Numbered from the stretch's first letter, positions 22,600-34,869 are shown. The stretch is 64,000 nucleotides of DNA from Isoetes taiwanensis (GCA_021234155.1 JAJEKV010000017.1:4684792-4748791), one strand, 5' to 3'. Numbers and translations are program-made. Notes: generated by a model from the letters alone, not told the origin.

Positions 22600-25363
22600 C
22601 CCCCCTCCCCCCCGCGTAGCCGCTCAGGGACAGCAACCTTTCCGCGTAACCGGTGGTTTGATGCGGAGTGTAAAGAATGCAAGCGCCAGCTCCGTCACAT
22701 TCTGGATCCAGGTACCCGCTTGAAGAAGACAAAGGCGTGGTACCTTGCCAGGCACTAGGGGGAGATGTTGAGGCTTTGGACACTCATCCTCCGAACCTTT
22801 TGGCCTTGAGAGAGCTTGAAGGCCGACCCGACCCTGAGGGGACATCACACCGGGCGGGGGGCGTGCTTGCGGCCGACTCTATGACCCACCGAGGGGCCAG
22901 CGTCGCCCCATACCCCCAGGAGGCCCCCCCCATTGGTTTCAGCGGAGGAGGAGGATGTTGTGGAGGGCCCTGCGAATGGCTAATGGGAAGGCGGTGACCT
23001 CGGCGGTATCAGGAGGCGAGTTACTCAAATGGGCGAAGGCGGCGGTGCGCCATCCTCGCTACCATTCAACGAGCATTGCGGGGAAGGTATCCCAGACAAT
23101 GGACCCTGGCGGGATTGTCCCCATTCACAAGGCGGCGACCCACCTTTGTCCGCCAATTCTGGGATGATCATGGTCGGATTCGGTATTTGCCAAAGCTGTT
23201 GGTGGCATTCTCGAGCAGCAGTTGACCGCAGGCGGAGGCGGCCAGATGTCGCGAGCCCTCACACAAGCGGGCTTTAGACCCCGCCACTCAGCGATTGACC
23301 ATATCTTTGCTGCTTCGCGGCATCGATTGAAAACGGTAGAAACCATCGGGCGGGACTTGTATTCTTTGCTTTGTGGACTTCGCGAAGGCTTTTCGTCTGA
23401 TCCCCAGGAAAAGGCGTGGGCTAGGCGCATCAACTTCGAGTACGCCGCTGCGTGCGAGAATGCCATATACGGGTTGTATGAGAGTTGTTTTGGCGGGATC
23501 GTACGGGAAGCCGGGCCAAGCATTCACCGATAGTATCGGGGTTCGGCGGGGCTGCCCCTCTCACCAACACTTTTTGGCCTCTACATTGACCCGGTTAGGA
23601 GCTGGCTTTCTGCGAGCATGGGGGATGGCATACGACTTTTGCACCGGGTCATCCGCCCGGCTCATTTATCGCGGGACGATGTTGACCTTCCGCCCACACC
23701 CGAAAGCTATCGCGATCTCATCACGGATGCCCTAGACACGATACGTCGGGAACTCTACGACATGCGGCGTGAATCTCGCCAAGACGGGGTGGTTCTCATA
23801 TCCTCTTCCGCCACCCCATGCCTCCCCGCACTCACATATCGAGGGACAGCCTGTGGAGGTCATGCCCACCTACAAGTACCTAGGGGTGGAGTTCCCCTCC
23901 TCGCTCTGTTGGGAGACGTCCATCCGCTGCTGGTGTGGCCAGGCCGGAAAGCGCTTTATGCCATGAGAACTTGATCACCGGGCAAAGCTCTATGATTGGG
24001 GCCATCAGTCACATCTATTTGGTATTTGGTCGAGCCCACCATACGTATGGGGGTGTAAATTCATTCTTGGTGGTCAAAAAGCTTGTCGGACAAGTGCTTT
24101 AACTGCTAAAAATCTCACATCCAACATGAATTTGACATGCATATTGTGTTTGAAAATTGAGTATTACAAATAATAAACGTGTCTTTAAAACATTAAAGCA
24201 GGAAAAATGAGGTACCAACTAATATAATTATTTCGTAATATCAAATTTTGTATTAGCTAAGTGCTTTATGTGCTAAGTGCTGTCGCGGAAAGTTGTACAC
24301 CACCAAAGAATTTACACCCATGGGGTCGAGGTTTGGGGCCCGGTCGTCTCTTTGGCGACCTGGAATGACTTGGAGCAGGTGCAGAAGGCATTTTTGGCAC
24401 GGGCACTTGGGGTGAAACCTTCAGTCCCCTATCAGATTCTGCTGCAGGAAACTGGATTCTTGCCGCTTCAGCGGGGAGCCCTTGATAGGCACATTGTCTA
24501 CTTTCAGAAAGTGGTTAATATGGGTGATGCTCGGCTCCCCGCGACCGGGCTTCTGTTGTGGCAATGGGCTGGCGGCTCGTGGCTATTGGAGGTAAGAGAG
24601 ATGCGGTGGTTCGCCCGGATGGAGCGTGCGGGGAGCCACCACGTCGCGTCTGTTGGACCGAGAGGCCGATGCGGGAATACCTGGATGCTTGCTTCCTTGG
24701 CAAGCTCTGGGACCCGGCGCTCTAGAGCAGGTCAAAATGGCCCATTACAAGGAGCACATCAACCCCGCGTTGGCCCGGGGCTCGTAGCTCTACCTGCGTT
24801 CCTAGCTGCCCCTGAAAAAGCGCAGACTCATTGCCTCCATTCGTACAGGTGCCCACCATCTCCACATCGAGACGGGCAGGTGGATTGGGGAGCCCCGCCA
24901 GGACAGGCTCTGTCAGTGCTGTCAAACGTGTGCCATTGAGGATGAGTCTCACACTTTCCAGAGTTGCCCAGGATTCAGTCAGATCGGGGCCAGATACGTT
25001 CCCTTAGTACGGCCGGACTTGTCCCTACATTTGCTGATGAACACACCGTTAGTACGTGCCCTAGGGTCGTACATTCAGGAGGTACTGGATCTGCGAGCCC
25101 ACCTTTGCCCCCCCTGGCTGCTCGCTGATCAGGCACTATGGGTACGGTACGTGAGTGTATATATTTGTGTGTTTTTGCATTTCGTATATTGGAACAGTTT
25201 GTCAGCAGGCTGATTGCTGTCACGGTTTTTCCCTCGAAAACCCTTCGGGGCGGGGGTTTTTTAATCCGGGTAGTAATCCGCTTGCTGCGCTTTTGTATTG
25301 GGTCCCATAGACCGATTGGTCTCCGTGGACGATAAAAATACATTCCTTCCTTCCTTCCTTCCT
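22600..25363 (+). mobile_element. degenerate LINE with (TTCC)n tail
   Basis: Decayed ORF2 of a non-LTR retrotransposon. RT pieces read QAGFRPRHSAIDHIF (about 23260) and VRRGCPS (about 23545). The C-terminal part reads YTHGVEVWG, RTGAHHLHIETG and a Zn-knuckle-like CQCCQTCAIEDESHTFQSC (about 24910-24965), ending LGSYIQEVLDLRAHLCPPW. Many frameshifts and stops. The 3' UTR carries GGTTTTTCCCTCGAAAACCC (25224) and the tail is ATTCCTTCCTTCCTTCC (about 25343-25363). It lies inside the Helitron and is itself interrupted by a MITE. Confidence 0.85.
24051..24319. mobile_element. MITE inserted in the LINE
   Basis: Terminal inverted repeats GGGTGTAAATTC (24051-24062) and GAATTTACACCC (24308-24319), then inner TGGTGGT/ACCACCA. 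Both sides carry ATGG (24047-24050, 24320-24323), a likely target duplication. The LINE reading frame (YTHGVEVWG) resumes just after. The 269-bp AT-rich body has no ORF. Confidence 0.75.
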
Positions 25364-25664
25364 AGAAAATCTGTTTAATTTTGAAAATAATTGGTATGGC
25401 CTCATTTGAGAGTTGAAAATCCAGTCATTTTCAGGAAAATATGCAAAAAAATGGAGTGTTACTAATTTGAAATCAGCTCGTTGTCTGAGAATTTTAGAGA
25501 AAATATTTACCTTAAAGAATTCCTTGAATTAAGTATCGACTTCTCAAAGCATATGCTAGCAAAGAGAATAAATGATATGTCATGCAACATCGCTGAAGAG
25601 GAAGGGGCGGTTTCCATCATAAAATGTTACTTTTCTGCTATCCACGTCAACAATCACATGTAAA

Positions 25665-25691
25665 GCCCACCAACGGTGGGCAATTTACTAG
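25665..25691 (+). mobile_element. Helitron 3' terminus (hairpin + CTAG)
   Basis: GCCCACC-AAC-GGTGGGC, AATTTA, CTAG. It is the 3' end of the Helitron 20362-25691 and the sister of 273-299. Confidence 0.8.
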
Positions 25692-25706
25692 TCTACAATG
25701 ATTTTT

Positions 25707-25777
25707 TGTGGTTGATGGGAATCGAGCCCAAGTCTCCACGGCCAGAATGTGGAATTCTAACGTCTAACTACAACCAC
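25707..25777 (-). tRNA. tRNA-His-like sequence, degenerate (copy 1)
   Basis: Acceptor stem GTGGTTG/CAACCAC is intact. The D arm is damaged and the anticodon triplet reads CTG instead of GTG. Probably a pseudogene. Confidence 0.5.
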
Positions 25778-26315
25778 AACCACATGAGTATAACTTCAAT
25801 ATATTTGCTATCGTGTGAAAGAAAGCATGTTATTCTAATCTTATCCCTGAAGAAAACACATAGTCTCTAGATTCCTATAAAATACAGCCCTTCAATCAAA
25901 ACCAAAGATTTTACCAACTAGAAACATATGTCCAGGGATGACAAGCATTTTTATCAACGTGTAAAATGAGCAAACATGGAGTGAATAAATAACTGTAGAT
26001 GTTATCGTGTCCAGGGACGAAATAGAGTGTCACTTGGTTTAGGGTTCTTGGAGGTTAGCAGTAGTCATGGAATAGAATGGATAAACGATGGAGTGCATAG
26101 ATGGTATGGATTCTATTGTCAGGGGACTTTATTATTAGGATTCTACTTTTCAAAAAAAGCATGCCTTATGATGGTTTATATTTTTTGGATCCACATTCTT
26201 CATGTCTAGAAACATATTCTAGACAACATCTAGTAGAATTTCCACAAGAAAATGCCTAATGTATATGCCGAATTGCAGAAGCCTCATATTACAAAGAATA
26301 TAAATATAAGATATT

Positions 26316-26387
26316 TGTGGTTGCTGAGAGTCGAGCCCAAGTCTCCACAGCCACAATATAGAATTCTAACCAATAAACTACAATCAC
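26316..26387 (-). tRNA. tRNA-His-like sequence, degenerate (copy 2)
   Basis: 72 bases, anticodon GTG retained. Acceptor and anticodon stems have mismatches. Confidence 0.5.
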
Positions 26388-26865
26388 AACAACATGAGAA
26401 AACGACTTTAGTATATAAATAAAGCATACATGCATTCTAATCTTCTAATTGTAAGTAAACACAACATTCTTTATTTCTACAAAATATAGTCTTCCAATCT
26501 GGAGCAATAACAATATCTACTAGAAACATATGTGCACGACAATGATGGGCATTTTCAGCACATGTAAAATGAGTAGATGTCATGCATTGAATGTAGAGTT
26601 GTAGATATATTCGTGTCTACAGATGTTGTAGAGTGCCAATTGTGAGTGTTTTAGTGTAAAGAGAGGTCGGCATTAGCCGTTGAAGTCATAACCTTGATGG
26701 CTAGTATCTGGACAATGTCTAGTACAATTTCCACAAGAAAATGCTTAATCTTGATGACTAGAACCATAGTCTGGACAATGCCTAGTACAATTTCCACAAG
26801 AAAATGCTTAGCATATTAGGTCCAGAAGCCTCATCTTGTAAGAATAATAATCTATAATGTTTTTT

Positions 26866-26934
26866 CGTGGTTGCTGAGAGTCGAGCCCAAGTCTCCACAG
26901 CTACAATGTGGAGACCTAACCACACCACAACCAC
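26866..26934 (-). tRNA. tRNA-His-like sequence, degenerate (copy 3)
   Basis: Three bases shorter than full copies (D-arm deletion). The anticodon reads GTA. Pseudogene. Confidence 0.45.
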
Positions 26935-27240
26935 AACCACACGAGTGTAACTTCAATATATATTTGCTATCGTGTGAAATAAAACATGTTACTCTAATTT
27001 TGTCACGAAGAAAACACAGTCTCTGGATTCCTGTAAGATACAACTCTTCAATCAATAGCAAACAATTTAACTACTAGAAACATATGCCTAGGGATGTCGA
27101 GCATATTTATCAACGTGTAAAATGAGCAAAAGTAATGGAGTATAGATGTCATCGTATCCACGGATAAAATAGAGTGTCAAGTGCAAATGGTTTAGGGTGC
27201 TTGGAGGTTAGCATTAGCCATGGAATAGAATGGATACACA

Positions 27241-27554
27241 CTGACTTCAAATTTTGGTCCACTATTCAAAGCTCTAGTTTTTGGAGATCACAAAAAAAAC
27301 TACATGTAGACCTGTGGAGGTATGGTTTTACTGATTGATGATGTTGTTTTTTAAGTGGACAAGAAACTTTGTTTTTGTAAGGAGCTGTAGTTTTTGTTTT
27401 TTAGGAGGTGTGGTTTCTTAAGGAGTATGTTTTTTGCAGGGATAGGTTCTGTACGTACAGAATTATTTTTCTGGATGTATAAAGTTCAAAAATATGTATT
27501 TTTAGGTAAAAAAACGTATTTTACGTATTTTTCTCTTGTCGGCTGGAAAAAAAA
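27241..27554. other. no gene seen
   Basis: T-rich stretch of unrecognised origin between the dyad repeat and the palindrome cluster. Confidence 0.5.
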
Positions 27555-27772
27555 TTTCGCATAAGCGAAATAGCTGTTTCGCTTACGTGAAATTGTTTTC
27601 ATGTAAGCGAAACCTCCAAGCGAAACAGAGGTTTCGCTTACGCGAAAAATAAAAATAAAATTTTATTTTTTTTTTCGAATTTTTTTTTTTCGCGTAAGCG
27701 AAATCTTTGTTTTGCTTACGCGAAAACAGTTTCGCGTAAGCGAAACAACTTGCTTACTCGAAAATTTAATAT
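27555..27772. repeat. cluster of TTTCGCNTAAGCGAAA palindromes
   Basis: At least eight copies, in both orientations, of the half-site TTTCGC(T)TACG / CGTAAGCGAAA, mixed with poly(A)/poly(T). An (AT)n run follows at 27768-27784. The two sides of 27640-27690 can fold on each other. Confidence 0.85.
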
Positions 27773-27784
27773 ATATATATATAT

Positions 27785-29387
27785 ACTAAAGGAGTTTTAG
27801 GATAGTCTGTGCACAGATCATTCTAAGGAAGCCAGGCAGCTGTTTAGCTTCTGTTGCTCCGGCATAGCAACGCAGAAATGAATCGGCTGTTCTAACCCTA
27901 CCACGAATTCGTTCCATCAGATTGCATCCAGCAAGTCTGCAACCCTTCAAGCCCAAGCAAAATAATCTGCTTCCAGTTCTGATCAAGCTTCCTAGTCCTG
28001 AAAAATGTTATGCTTTCAGAGTTCGGATTCAGAGAAACAAAGCTTAGAAAATAAACGAAAAACAAGCCTCTAAGAACATAACAAAACCTGTCGGATTTGC
28101 CATTGCCACAGCTGCCAAAGATTTGCCATCGCCATAGCTACCAAAGATTTGCCATCGCCATAGCTGTCGGATTTGCCAAAGCTGTCGAATATGTGCTCCG
28201 CCCTGCTTCTACCGCCATGGATGTTTGCTCCGCCCTGCTTCTGTCGGATCTGCCATGGTTGTGTGCATGCAAGCGCCTGGGCAATGAAAACCCTGATAGA
28301 GGGGCGGGAAAAGTTAACCAATAGGATGAAACCAAGAGGATTGCCATCTTAGCCGTCTATTTTTTCAAAATCTGGACCGTCCATTCCTTTAGTCCAACCA
28401 ATAGGATAACACCACAAAGATTGCAATCTCGGCCGTCCACCTCTGCCGAGATCTGGGCCATCCATCTGGGCTTTTAATTCTTATTTTGATTTCAACATGT
28501 GACACCATGGGTCCTGCTATATTCACGCCATATAAAATGGCCAGGACGTGCGCTACGTGTATACCCTTGCTATATTGGCCATGGCCATATGGCCTACATA
28601 TTTTCCATATTAAATTAAAACCCTAGGATTGCTTACTAGCCAGTAGCAAGAGTAGATTTGCAAAATTTAAAAGACGGCCATCACCATAGCTGCCCAACAG
28701 GGCAAACCGGGAAACAAACACACAGTGCAAAGCAGGAAACAAACTGGCCCGTCAATTATGTTGACCTAATTGTTGGCCCGTCCCATGCTTACACTCTCAA
28801 TAGTCGAATTATATCCCCAATGAGTTCCCCCAATTGCCCTATGTCTTAGGACTTCGAGTTTCTCAAGACATGTAATGGAACGAATTCACAAATACGACTC
28901 GTGAAGGGAGTTGTTAAATTTCTTGAGTTGTTAATCTCGTGAGTCCAATTTGATTATGTTTCATCTATGTAAAATCGGCAAAATTTCACCATATCAAAAT
29001 TCCGAAATGCTTCGGGTAATGACCAATGGCGATGATTTTGTATCAAACTAAGCCGCATTGAGACAAGGGTCAATGTAAATAAACCTTTGGTTCTTTTTCT
29101 TTTTTTCTTTTTCTACTTTCATTCATCGCAATAATTGGATCACCCTTTCCTGCTCCCATGCTTAGAACCATTGTTACATGTTTTAAACCAATCATGATTC
29201 TTCCTTAGGGCATCCTTCATTTAATCTGTCCGACTCCCTCTTCAACTCAAGCTGAGTTTACAGGAGAAGATTTGGTAGATCTCCCATGGCGTTTTCTTTT
29301 GCAATAAAGGCAATTCTCAAGCTTTACAAGGCGGTGCTCTTCAAATATTTGGCCTTGTAAATATAATCCAACATATTCTTGCTGCAA
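27785..29387. other. no intact gene; short tandem repeat
   Basis: 28095-28185 contains GATTTGCCATCGCCATAGCT repeated with variation. The remainder shows only short ORFs and no recognised family. Confidence 0.45.
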
Positions 29388-29724
29388 ATGGAGTGAATAA
29401 ATAGTTGTCGATGTCATCGTGTCCATAGACAAAATAGAGTGTCAACTGCGAATTATTTAGGGTTCCTGGAGTTTAGCATTAGCCATGGAATAGAATGGAT
29501 AGAGGATGGTGTGCATAGATGGTATGGATTCCCTTGTCGTGGGACTTCATTATTAGGATTCTACTTTTCAAAATAAGCATGCCTTATGACGGTCATTTTT
29601 TGGATACACATTCTTCATGTCTGGACACATGTTATGGACAACGTCTAGTAGAATCTCCACAAGGAAATGCTCAACGAGTAAGGTTGAACGATGCCTTTGA
29701 GATGAATTGCAGAAGCCTCAGATT

Positions 29725-29795
29725 TGTGGTTGCTGGGAGTCGAGCCCAGGGTCCACGGCCACAACATGGAATTCTAACCACTCAACTACGACCAC
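29725..29795 (-). tRNA. tRNA-His-like sequence (copy 4)
   Basis: Anticodon GTG. One base short before the T arm; acceptor CGACCAC gives one mismatch. Confidence 0.5.
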
Positions 29796-30107
29796 AACAA
29801 CATAAGGAAACAACTTTAGTAAAACATACGTATTCTAAATCTAATTTTCTAATGGAAGTAAACACAAAGTTTTTGGATTTCTACAAGATATAATCTTTCA
29901 ATCAGGAGCAAAAACAATATCTACTAGAAACTTATATGCACGACAATGATGGGCATTTTTAGCACATGTAAAATAAGTAGATGTCCTGCATTGAATATAG
30001 AGTGTCCAGACATGTTATGGACAACGTCTAGTAGAATCTCCACAAGGAAATGCTCAACGAGTAAGGTTGAACGATGCCTTTGAGATGAATTGCAGAAGCC
30101 TCAGATT

Positions 30108-30178
30108 TGTGGTTGCTGGGAGTCGAGCCCAGGGTCCACGGCCACAACATGGAATTCTAACCACTCAACTACGACCAC
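30108..30178 (-). tRNA. tRNA-His-like sequence (copy 5)
   Basis: Identical to copy 4, from the 383-bp tandem duplication. Confidence 0.5.
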
Positions 30179-30502
30179 AACAACATAAGGAAACAACTTT
30201 AGTAAAACATACGTATTCTAAATCTAATTTTCTAATGGAAGTAAACACAAAGTTTTTGGATTTCTACAAGATATAATCTTTCAATCAGGAGCAAAAACAA
30301 TATCTACTAGAAACTTATACGCACGACAATGGTGGGCATTTTTAGCACATGTAAAATAAGTAGATGTCCTGCATTGAATATAGAGTTTTAGATATATTCG
30401 TGTCGATAGATGTCATAGATGCCAATTGTGAATGGTTTAGTGTAAAGATAGGTGGGCATTAGCCATTGAATTGGCTTCTAAGATTAATCTATAGTGATTT
30501 TT

Positions 30503-30574
30503 TGTGGCTGCTGGGAGTCGAGCCTAGGTCCCCACGGCCACAACGTGGAATTCTAACCACTAAACTACAACCAC
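30503..30574 (-). tRNA. tRNA-His-like sequence (copy 6)
   Basis: 72 bases, anticodon GTG. The acceptor 3' strand is CAGCCAC, giving one G-U pair with GTGGTTG. Confidence 0.55.
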
Positions 30575-31134
30575 AACCACAACAATATAACTCCAATACA
30601 TTTACCATCGTGTTAAAAGAGGGATCTTATGATAATTTTGTCACCGAAGAATACAGATAGTTTCTGGATTCCTGTAAACTACAGTCCTTCAATCGGAAGC
30701 AAAGATTCTACCTACTACAAACATACTGCCCAGGGATGTTGCAGATTTTTATCAACGTGTAAATGAGCAGAAGTAATGGAGTGAATCAATAGTTGTAGAT
30801 GTCATCGTGTCCATAGACAAAATAGAGTGTCAACTGCGAATTATTTAGGGTTTTTAGAGTTTAGCATTAGCCATGGAATAAAATGGATAGAGGATGGAGC
30901 GCATAGATGGTATGGATTCCCTTGTCGTGGGACTTCATTATTAGGATTCTACTTTTCAAAATAAGCATGCCTTATGACGGTTTACATTTTTTGGATCCAC
31001 ATTCTTCATGTCTGGACACATGTTATGGACAACGTCTAGTAGAATCTCCACAAGGAAATGCTCAAGGAGTAAGGTTGAACGATGCCTTTAAGATGCCTCA
31101 TATTACAAAGAATATAAATACAAGACAAGATATT

Positions 31135-31205
31135 TGTGGTTGCTGGGAGTCGAGCCCAGGGTCCGCGGCCACAACGTGGAATTCTAACCACTCAACTACA
31201 ACCAC
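31135..31205 (-). tRNA. tRNA-His-like sequence (copy 7)
   Basis: Anticodon GTG, acceptor stem intact, one base lost in the variable region. Confidence 0.5.
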
Positions 31206-31544
31206 AATAACATAAGGAAACAACTTTAATAAAATATACATATTCCAATTTTGTACTTGACGTAAACACAAAGTTTTTGGATTTCTACAAAATATAATCT
31301 TTCAATCAAGAGCAAAAACAATATCTACTAGAAACTTATATGCACGACAATGATGGGCATTTTTAGCACATGTAAAATCAGTAGATGTAATGCATTGAAT
31401 ATAGAGTTTTAGATATAGAGTTAACTCTCAATCCAAGGATCAATCCATAGATGTCATAGAGTGCCAATTGTAAATGGTTTAGTGTAAGGACAGGTGGGCA
31501 TTAGCCATTGAATTGGCTTATGAGAATAATCTATAGTGATTTTT

Positions 31545-31616
31545 TCTGGTTACTGGGAGTCGAGCCCAGATCTCCACGGCCACAACGTGGAATTCTAACC
31601 ACTAAACTACAACCAC
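31545..31616 (-). tRNA. tRNA-His-like sequence (copy 8)
   Basis: 72 bases, anticodon GTG, anticodon stem perfect. Two changes in the 3' acceptor strand. Confidence 0.5.
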
Positions 31617-31650
31617 AACCACAACCACAACAACATCAATATAACTTCAA

Positions 31651-34513
31651 GTAGGAATGGTGCCCAGCGTTGCTAGGCATAAACTGAGAACCTCTAAAAT
31701 ATACACTGTAGTAATGATTGAAGAGAGCATGAATAACCCAAAAATACTTCATTGTTAAAGTATTCGACACCATTTCTTTCTCCCTTCACCATTTGCTCTG
31801 CCCCCACTTTTACCCTTTTTCTTTTCCCTTTTCCTCGTTTTCCATATACACTTCCTGTTTTCCCTTTCCCCTTTTTTTATTTTCCTAACACTTCTTCTCT
31901 TCCTTCCCATTTTTCCTTTTTTTCACTTTCTTTTTTCTTAGTGGACTTTTCCTTTCCCCACCCTTTTACTTTTTCCCTTTTTCAGCGTGCTCTTTTCCCT
32001 TTCCTCCCCCCTTTCTCCCGTTCCCCCTTCATTTTTTTTTACTTTTCCTTTTCCCATGCCCTCTCAACACATTTTTCCTCTTCTCTTTTTTCGTGTGCCC
32101 TTTTTACTCTTTACCCCATCCTTTCCCTCGTCCCCCCTTTTTTTTCATTTTCCCTTTTTCCATTCTATTTTTTGCTTCCCTTTTTCCTTTTCTTCACTCT
32201 TTCTCTCTTCCCTTTTTCTGCATGTCATTCCCCCCTTCCCTTTTCCCATTTTCCTCTTCCTTTTTTTCTCATATTTTTTCTTTCAGGTTCCCACCCTTTC
32301 CCCCTCCCCTTTTCTTTTTCGTTTCCCTTTTTCTATGCCCTTTTTCCCTTTCCTTCTCCCCGTCCTTTTCCTATTCCTATTTTTCCCTTTCCCGTCCCCA
32401 TTTTTCACTTCCTTTTTCTTCCTCTCTCTACCCTTTCCCTATTCCCCTTTTCCAGTGTCCTTTTCCTCTAAACTTTTCTTTTCCCTTTCCCCTTCCCTTT
32501 TCCTTTTCCCATGCCATTTTTCCCTTCCCATTTCCTCCTCACCCTCTCACGTTTTTCCTTTTTCCCATGCCCCATTTTTCATGTTTTTTTTTGCTTCCTT
32601 TTCACCCTTTCTGTCTTTCCCTTTTTCCCATGCCTTCCCACCTTTCCCTCTTCCCTCGTGCCACTTTTTTTCATTTCCATTTACCTTTATCTTTTTCTAC
32701 TATTCCATTTCTACCATCTCCCTTTTCCTTTTTTTGTTTTCCCCTTCACCGTTTTTATTTTTCTAATTCGCATTTTATTTTCTCCCATTTCTGTTTGCCC
32801 TTTCCTTTCTTCTTTTTCCTTTTTCACCCTTTCTTCACCACTTGTCTTTTTTTCCTTTTTTTCTTCCTTTTTCAATTTTTCTATTCCCTTCTTTTCCTTT
32901 TTTCCTTTTGCTATTTTTCTCTTTCTTTTTATTCTCCTTCCCTTCCTATTTTCCTATTTTACCATTATTTTTTTCTTATTTCCATTTTTCTCCAGCCCAT
33001 ATCCCTTCCCCTTTTCCTTTTACTTTTTTTTTCCCTTTTCCTTTTCTCCCCTATCCTCCCCTCCCATTTGCTTCGCTTCCCTTTCCCCTTCCCCTTCCCC
33101 TTTCCATTTCCCTTTTCGATGGCTTTTTTCCCTTCTCTTTTCCTCCTTTCCTAGCCCTTTCTCTCTTCCAGTTTTTTCCATACTATTTTTCCCTCCCATT
33201 TCCCTCTCTCCCCCTCCCTTTTCTTTTTCCTTTTCTCTTTCCCATTTCCCATATCCTTTTTCCCATATCCTTTTCCCATATCCTTTTCCCCATTTCCCAT
33301 ATCCTTTTTCCAGTGCCCCTTTTTCTTTTCCCTTTTTTTTGTGCCTTTTTTCCTTCCCTTTCCTCCTCCTTTGTTCTTTTCCCTTTCCTTTTTTCCATAC
33401 CTTCCCGTTTCCTCTTCCATCGCACTTTTCGACTTCCTTTTTTTTCCCTTCTCGTTTCCCCCATTCCCTCTTTAAGTTTTCTCTATACCCTTTTTTCTTT
33501 CCTTCCCCGCTTCCCCCCTACATATTTTTCATCTTTCCCTTTTTCCTCCCTTCAACCATCCCTTTGTTTTTTTCTTCTTTTTCGTGTCATTTTTCCCTTC
33601 CCTTTTTCTCTTTTCCCCACCCCTTTCTTCTTCCCCTTTGCCAATGTCCCTTTTCACTCTCTCCTCCTCCCCCTATCTATTCCCTTTCACTTCTATTTTC
33701 CTCCTTTCCTAGCCCTCTCTCTCTTCCACTTTTTCCCATACTATTTATTTCCCCCTCTCCCCCTCCGTTTTCTTTTTCCTTTTCTCTTTCCCTTTTCCCA
33801 TATCCTTTTCCCCACCTTTTTTTCTTCTCCTTTTTCCAGTGCCCCTTTTTCTTTTCCCTTTTTTTTTCGTGCCTTTTTTCCTTTCCTTTCCTCCTCCTTT
33901 GTTCTTTTTCCTTTCCTTTTTTCCATACCTTCCCTTTTCCTGTTTCCTCGCACTTTTCGACTTTCGTTTTTTTCCTTCTTGTTTCCCCCGTTCCCTCTTT
34001 AAGTTTTCTCTATGCCCTTTTTTCTTTCTTTCCACGCTTCCCCCTACATTTGTTTCACCTTTCTCTTTTTCCACCATTCTCCCCTCCCTTTGTCTTTTTC
34101 TTTTTTCATATCTTTTTCCCTTCCTTTTTTCTCTTTTCCCCACCCCTTTCCTCTTGCCCTTTAGCAATGTCCCTTTTTGCTCCCTCCTCCTTCCTCTATC
34201 TTTTCCCTTTCCCTTTTTTTTTTCCCTTCCCTTTTCTCTACCTTTTTCCTCCTCTCCTTTTCGTAGTGTTTTTTTCCTCCGTTTCTCCCTTTCTTTTCCT
34301 TTCCCTTTTTCTGTGCCCTTTTCCCTTTTCTTTTCCCTTTTCCTTCTTTCCCTTTTACCCGTGCCTTTTTGCCTTTCACTTTGTGCTTTTCCCTTTCCTT
34401 TTAAGAGATCAGACCATGGCCAATCACGGTGGCGGGAATCAATCAGATGATCTCAGCCATTCAAATTAGGATTTGATTCATGACATACGCTAAAACTTTA
34501 TAATATAAGAAGA
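31651..34513 (-). mobile_element. Helitron carrying a polypurine tract (minus strand)
   Basis: On the minus strand it starts TCTTCTTATATTATAAAG (34513) and ends with hairpin GCCTAGCAACGCTGGGC, CACCATT and CTAC (31651), where CTAG is expected. The flanks rejoin ATATAACTTCAA with (T/C)ACATTTACCATC, as in the intact repeat near 30590. 2863 bp, almost all of it a purine/pyrimidine tract. It shares both ends and the inner words GATCTCTTA and GGTGTCGAAT with the right part of the Helitron ending at 50533. Confidence 0.8.
31780..34405. repeat. 2.6-kb polypyrimidine tract
   Basis: Almost pure C/T on the plus strand, an irregular mix of CCCTTTTT, TTTTCCC and CTTTTC words. Blocks around 33170-33480 and 33720-34020 are imperfect copies of each other. 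Long Phe/Pro/Ser-rich frames (up to about 650 codons) exist only because stop codons need purines; they are not genes. Confidence 0.95.
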
Positions 34514-34869
34514 CACATTTACCATCATGTGAAAAAAGGGATCTTATGATAATTTTGTCACCGAAGAAAACATATAGTCTCTGGATTAAACTACAGTCCT
34601 TCAATCGGAAGCAAGCTCCTACCTTCTACAAACATACTGCCCAGGGATGTCGCAGATTTTTATCAACATGTAAATGAGCAGAAGAAATGGAGTGAATAAA
34701 TCGTTGTAGATGTCATTGTGTCCATAGACGAAATAGAGTGTCAGCTGCGAATTATTTAGGGTTCCTGGAGTTTAGCATTAGCCATGGAATAGAATGGATA
34801 GAGGATGGAGTGCATAGATTTCCTTGTCGTGGGACTTCATTATTAGGATTCTACTTTTCAAAATAAGCA
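34514..34869 (-). repeat. tRNA-His dyad repeat block 2, continued
   Basis: Continues the unit broken at 31650. Cut again after AAATAAGCA (34869) and resumes with TGCCTTATGACGG at 50534. Confidence 0.85.

Larger units (their letters stand above)
20362..25691 (+). mobile_element. non-autonomous Helitron with captured gene fragments
   Basis: The 5' end TCTTTATATTATAAAATT starts after A20361. The 3' end is a 7-bp-stem hairpin (25665-25681), AATTTA, CTAG (25688-25691), then T25692. Removing 20362-25691 rejoins TGTAAGAATAA with TCTACAATGATTTTTTG, matching the intact repeat near 26832-26866. So it is a 5330-bp A/T-site insertion. It holds pieces of a GARP factor and an RNA helicase, and a later LINE. 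No Rep/Hel is seen. Confidence 0.85.
25692..27240 (-). repeat. tRNA-His dyad repeat block 1
   Basis: Diverged copies of the unit with three tRNA-like modules (25707, 26316, 26866). The block ends near 27240 at ATGGATACACA. Confidence 0.8.
29388..31650 (-). repeat. tRNA-His dyad repeat block 2, with 383-bp tandem duplication
   Basis: Five tRNA-like modules (29725, 30108, 30503, 31135, 31545). The two left-most lie in near-identical direct repeats with a 383-bp period. The block is cut at 31650/31651 by a minus-strand Helitron and resumes at 34514. Confidence 0.85.

Noticed and set aside
22490-24952. Several ORFs of 60-220 codons in both strands of the LINE
   Set aside because: Fragments of one decayed ORF2 in shifting frames or its complement; reported once as the LINE.
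27241-29387. A simple insertion between dyad repeat blocks 1 and 2
   Set aside because: The repeat sequence on the two sides overlaps rather than abuts, and no element ends were found, so no clean insertion can be claimed.
31752-34469. Open frames of 239-652 codons rich in Phe, Pro, Ser and Leu
   Set aside because: They lie in an almost pure C/T tract. Stop codons need A or G, so long frames appear in all phases without meaning, and several overlap in different frames.
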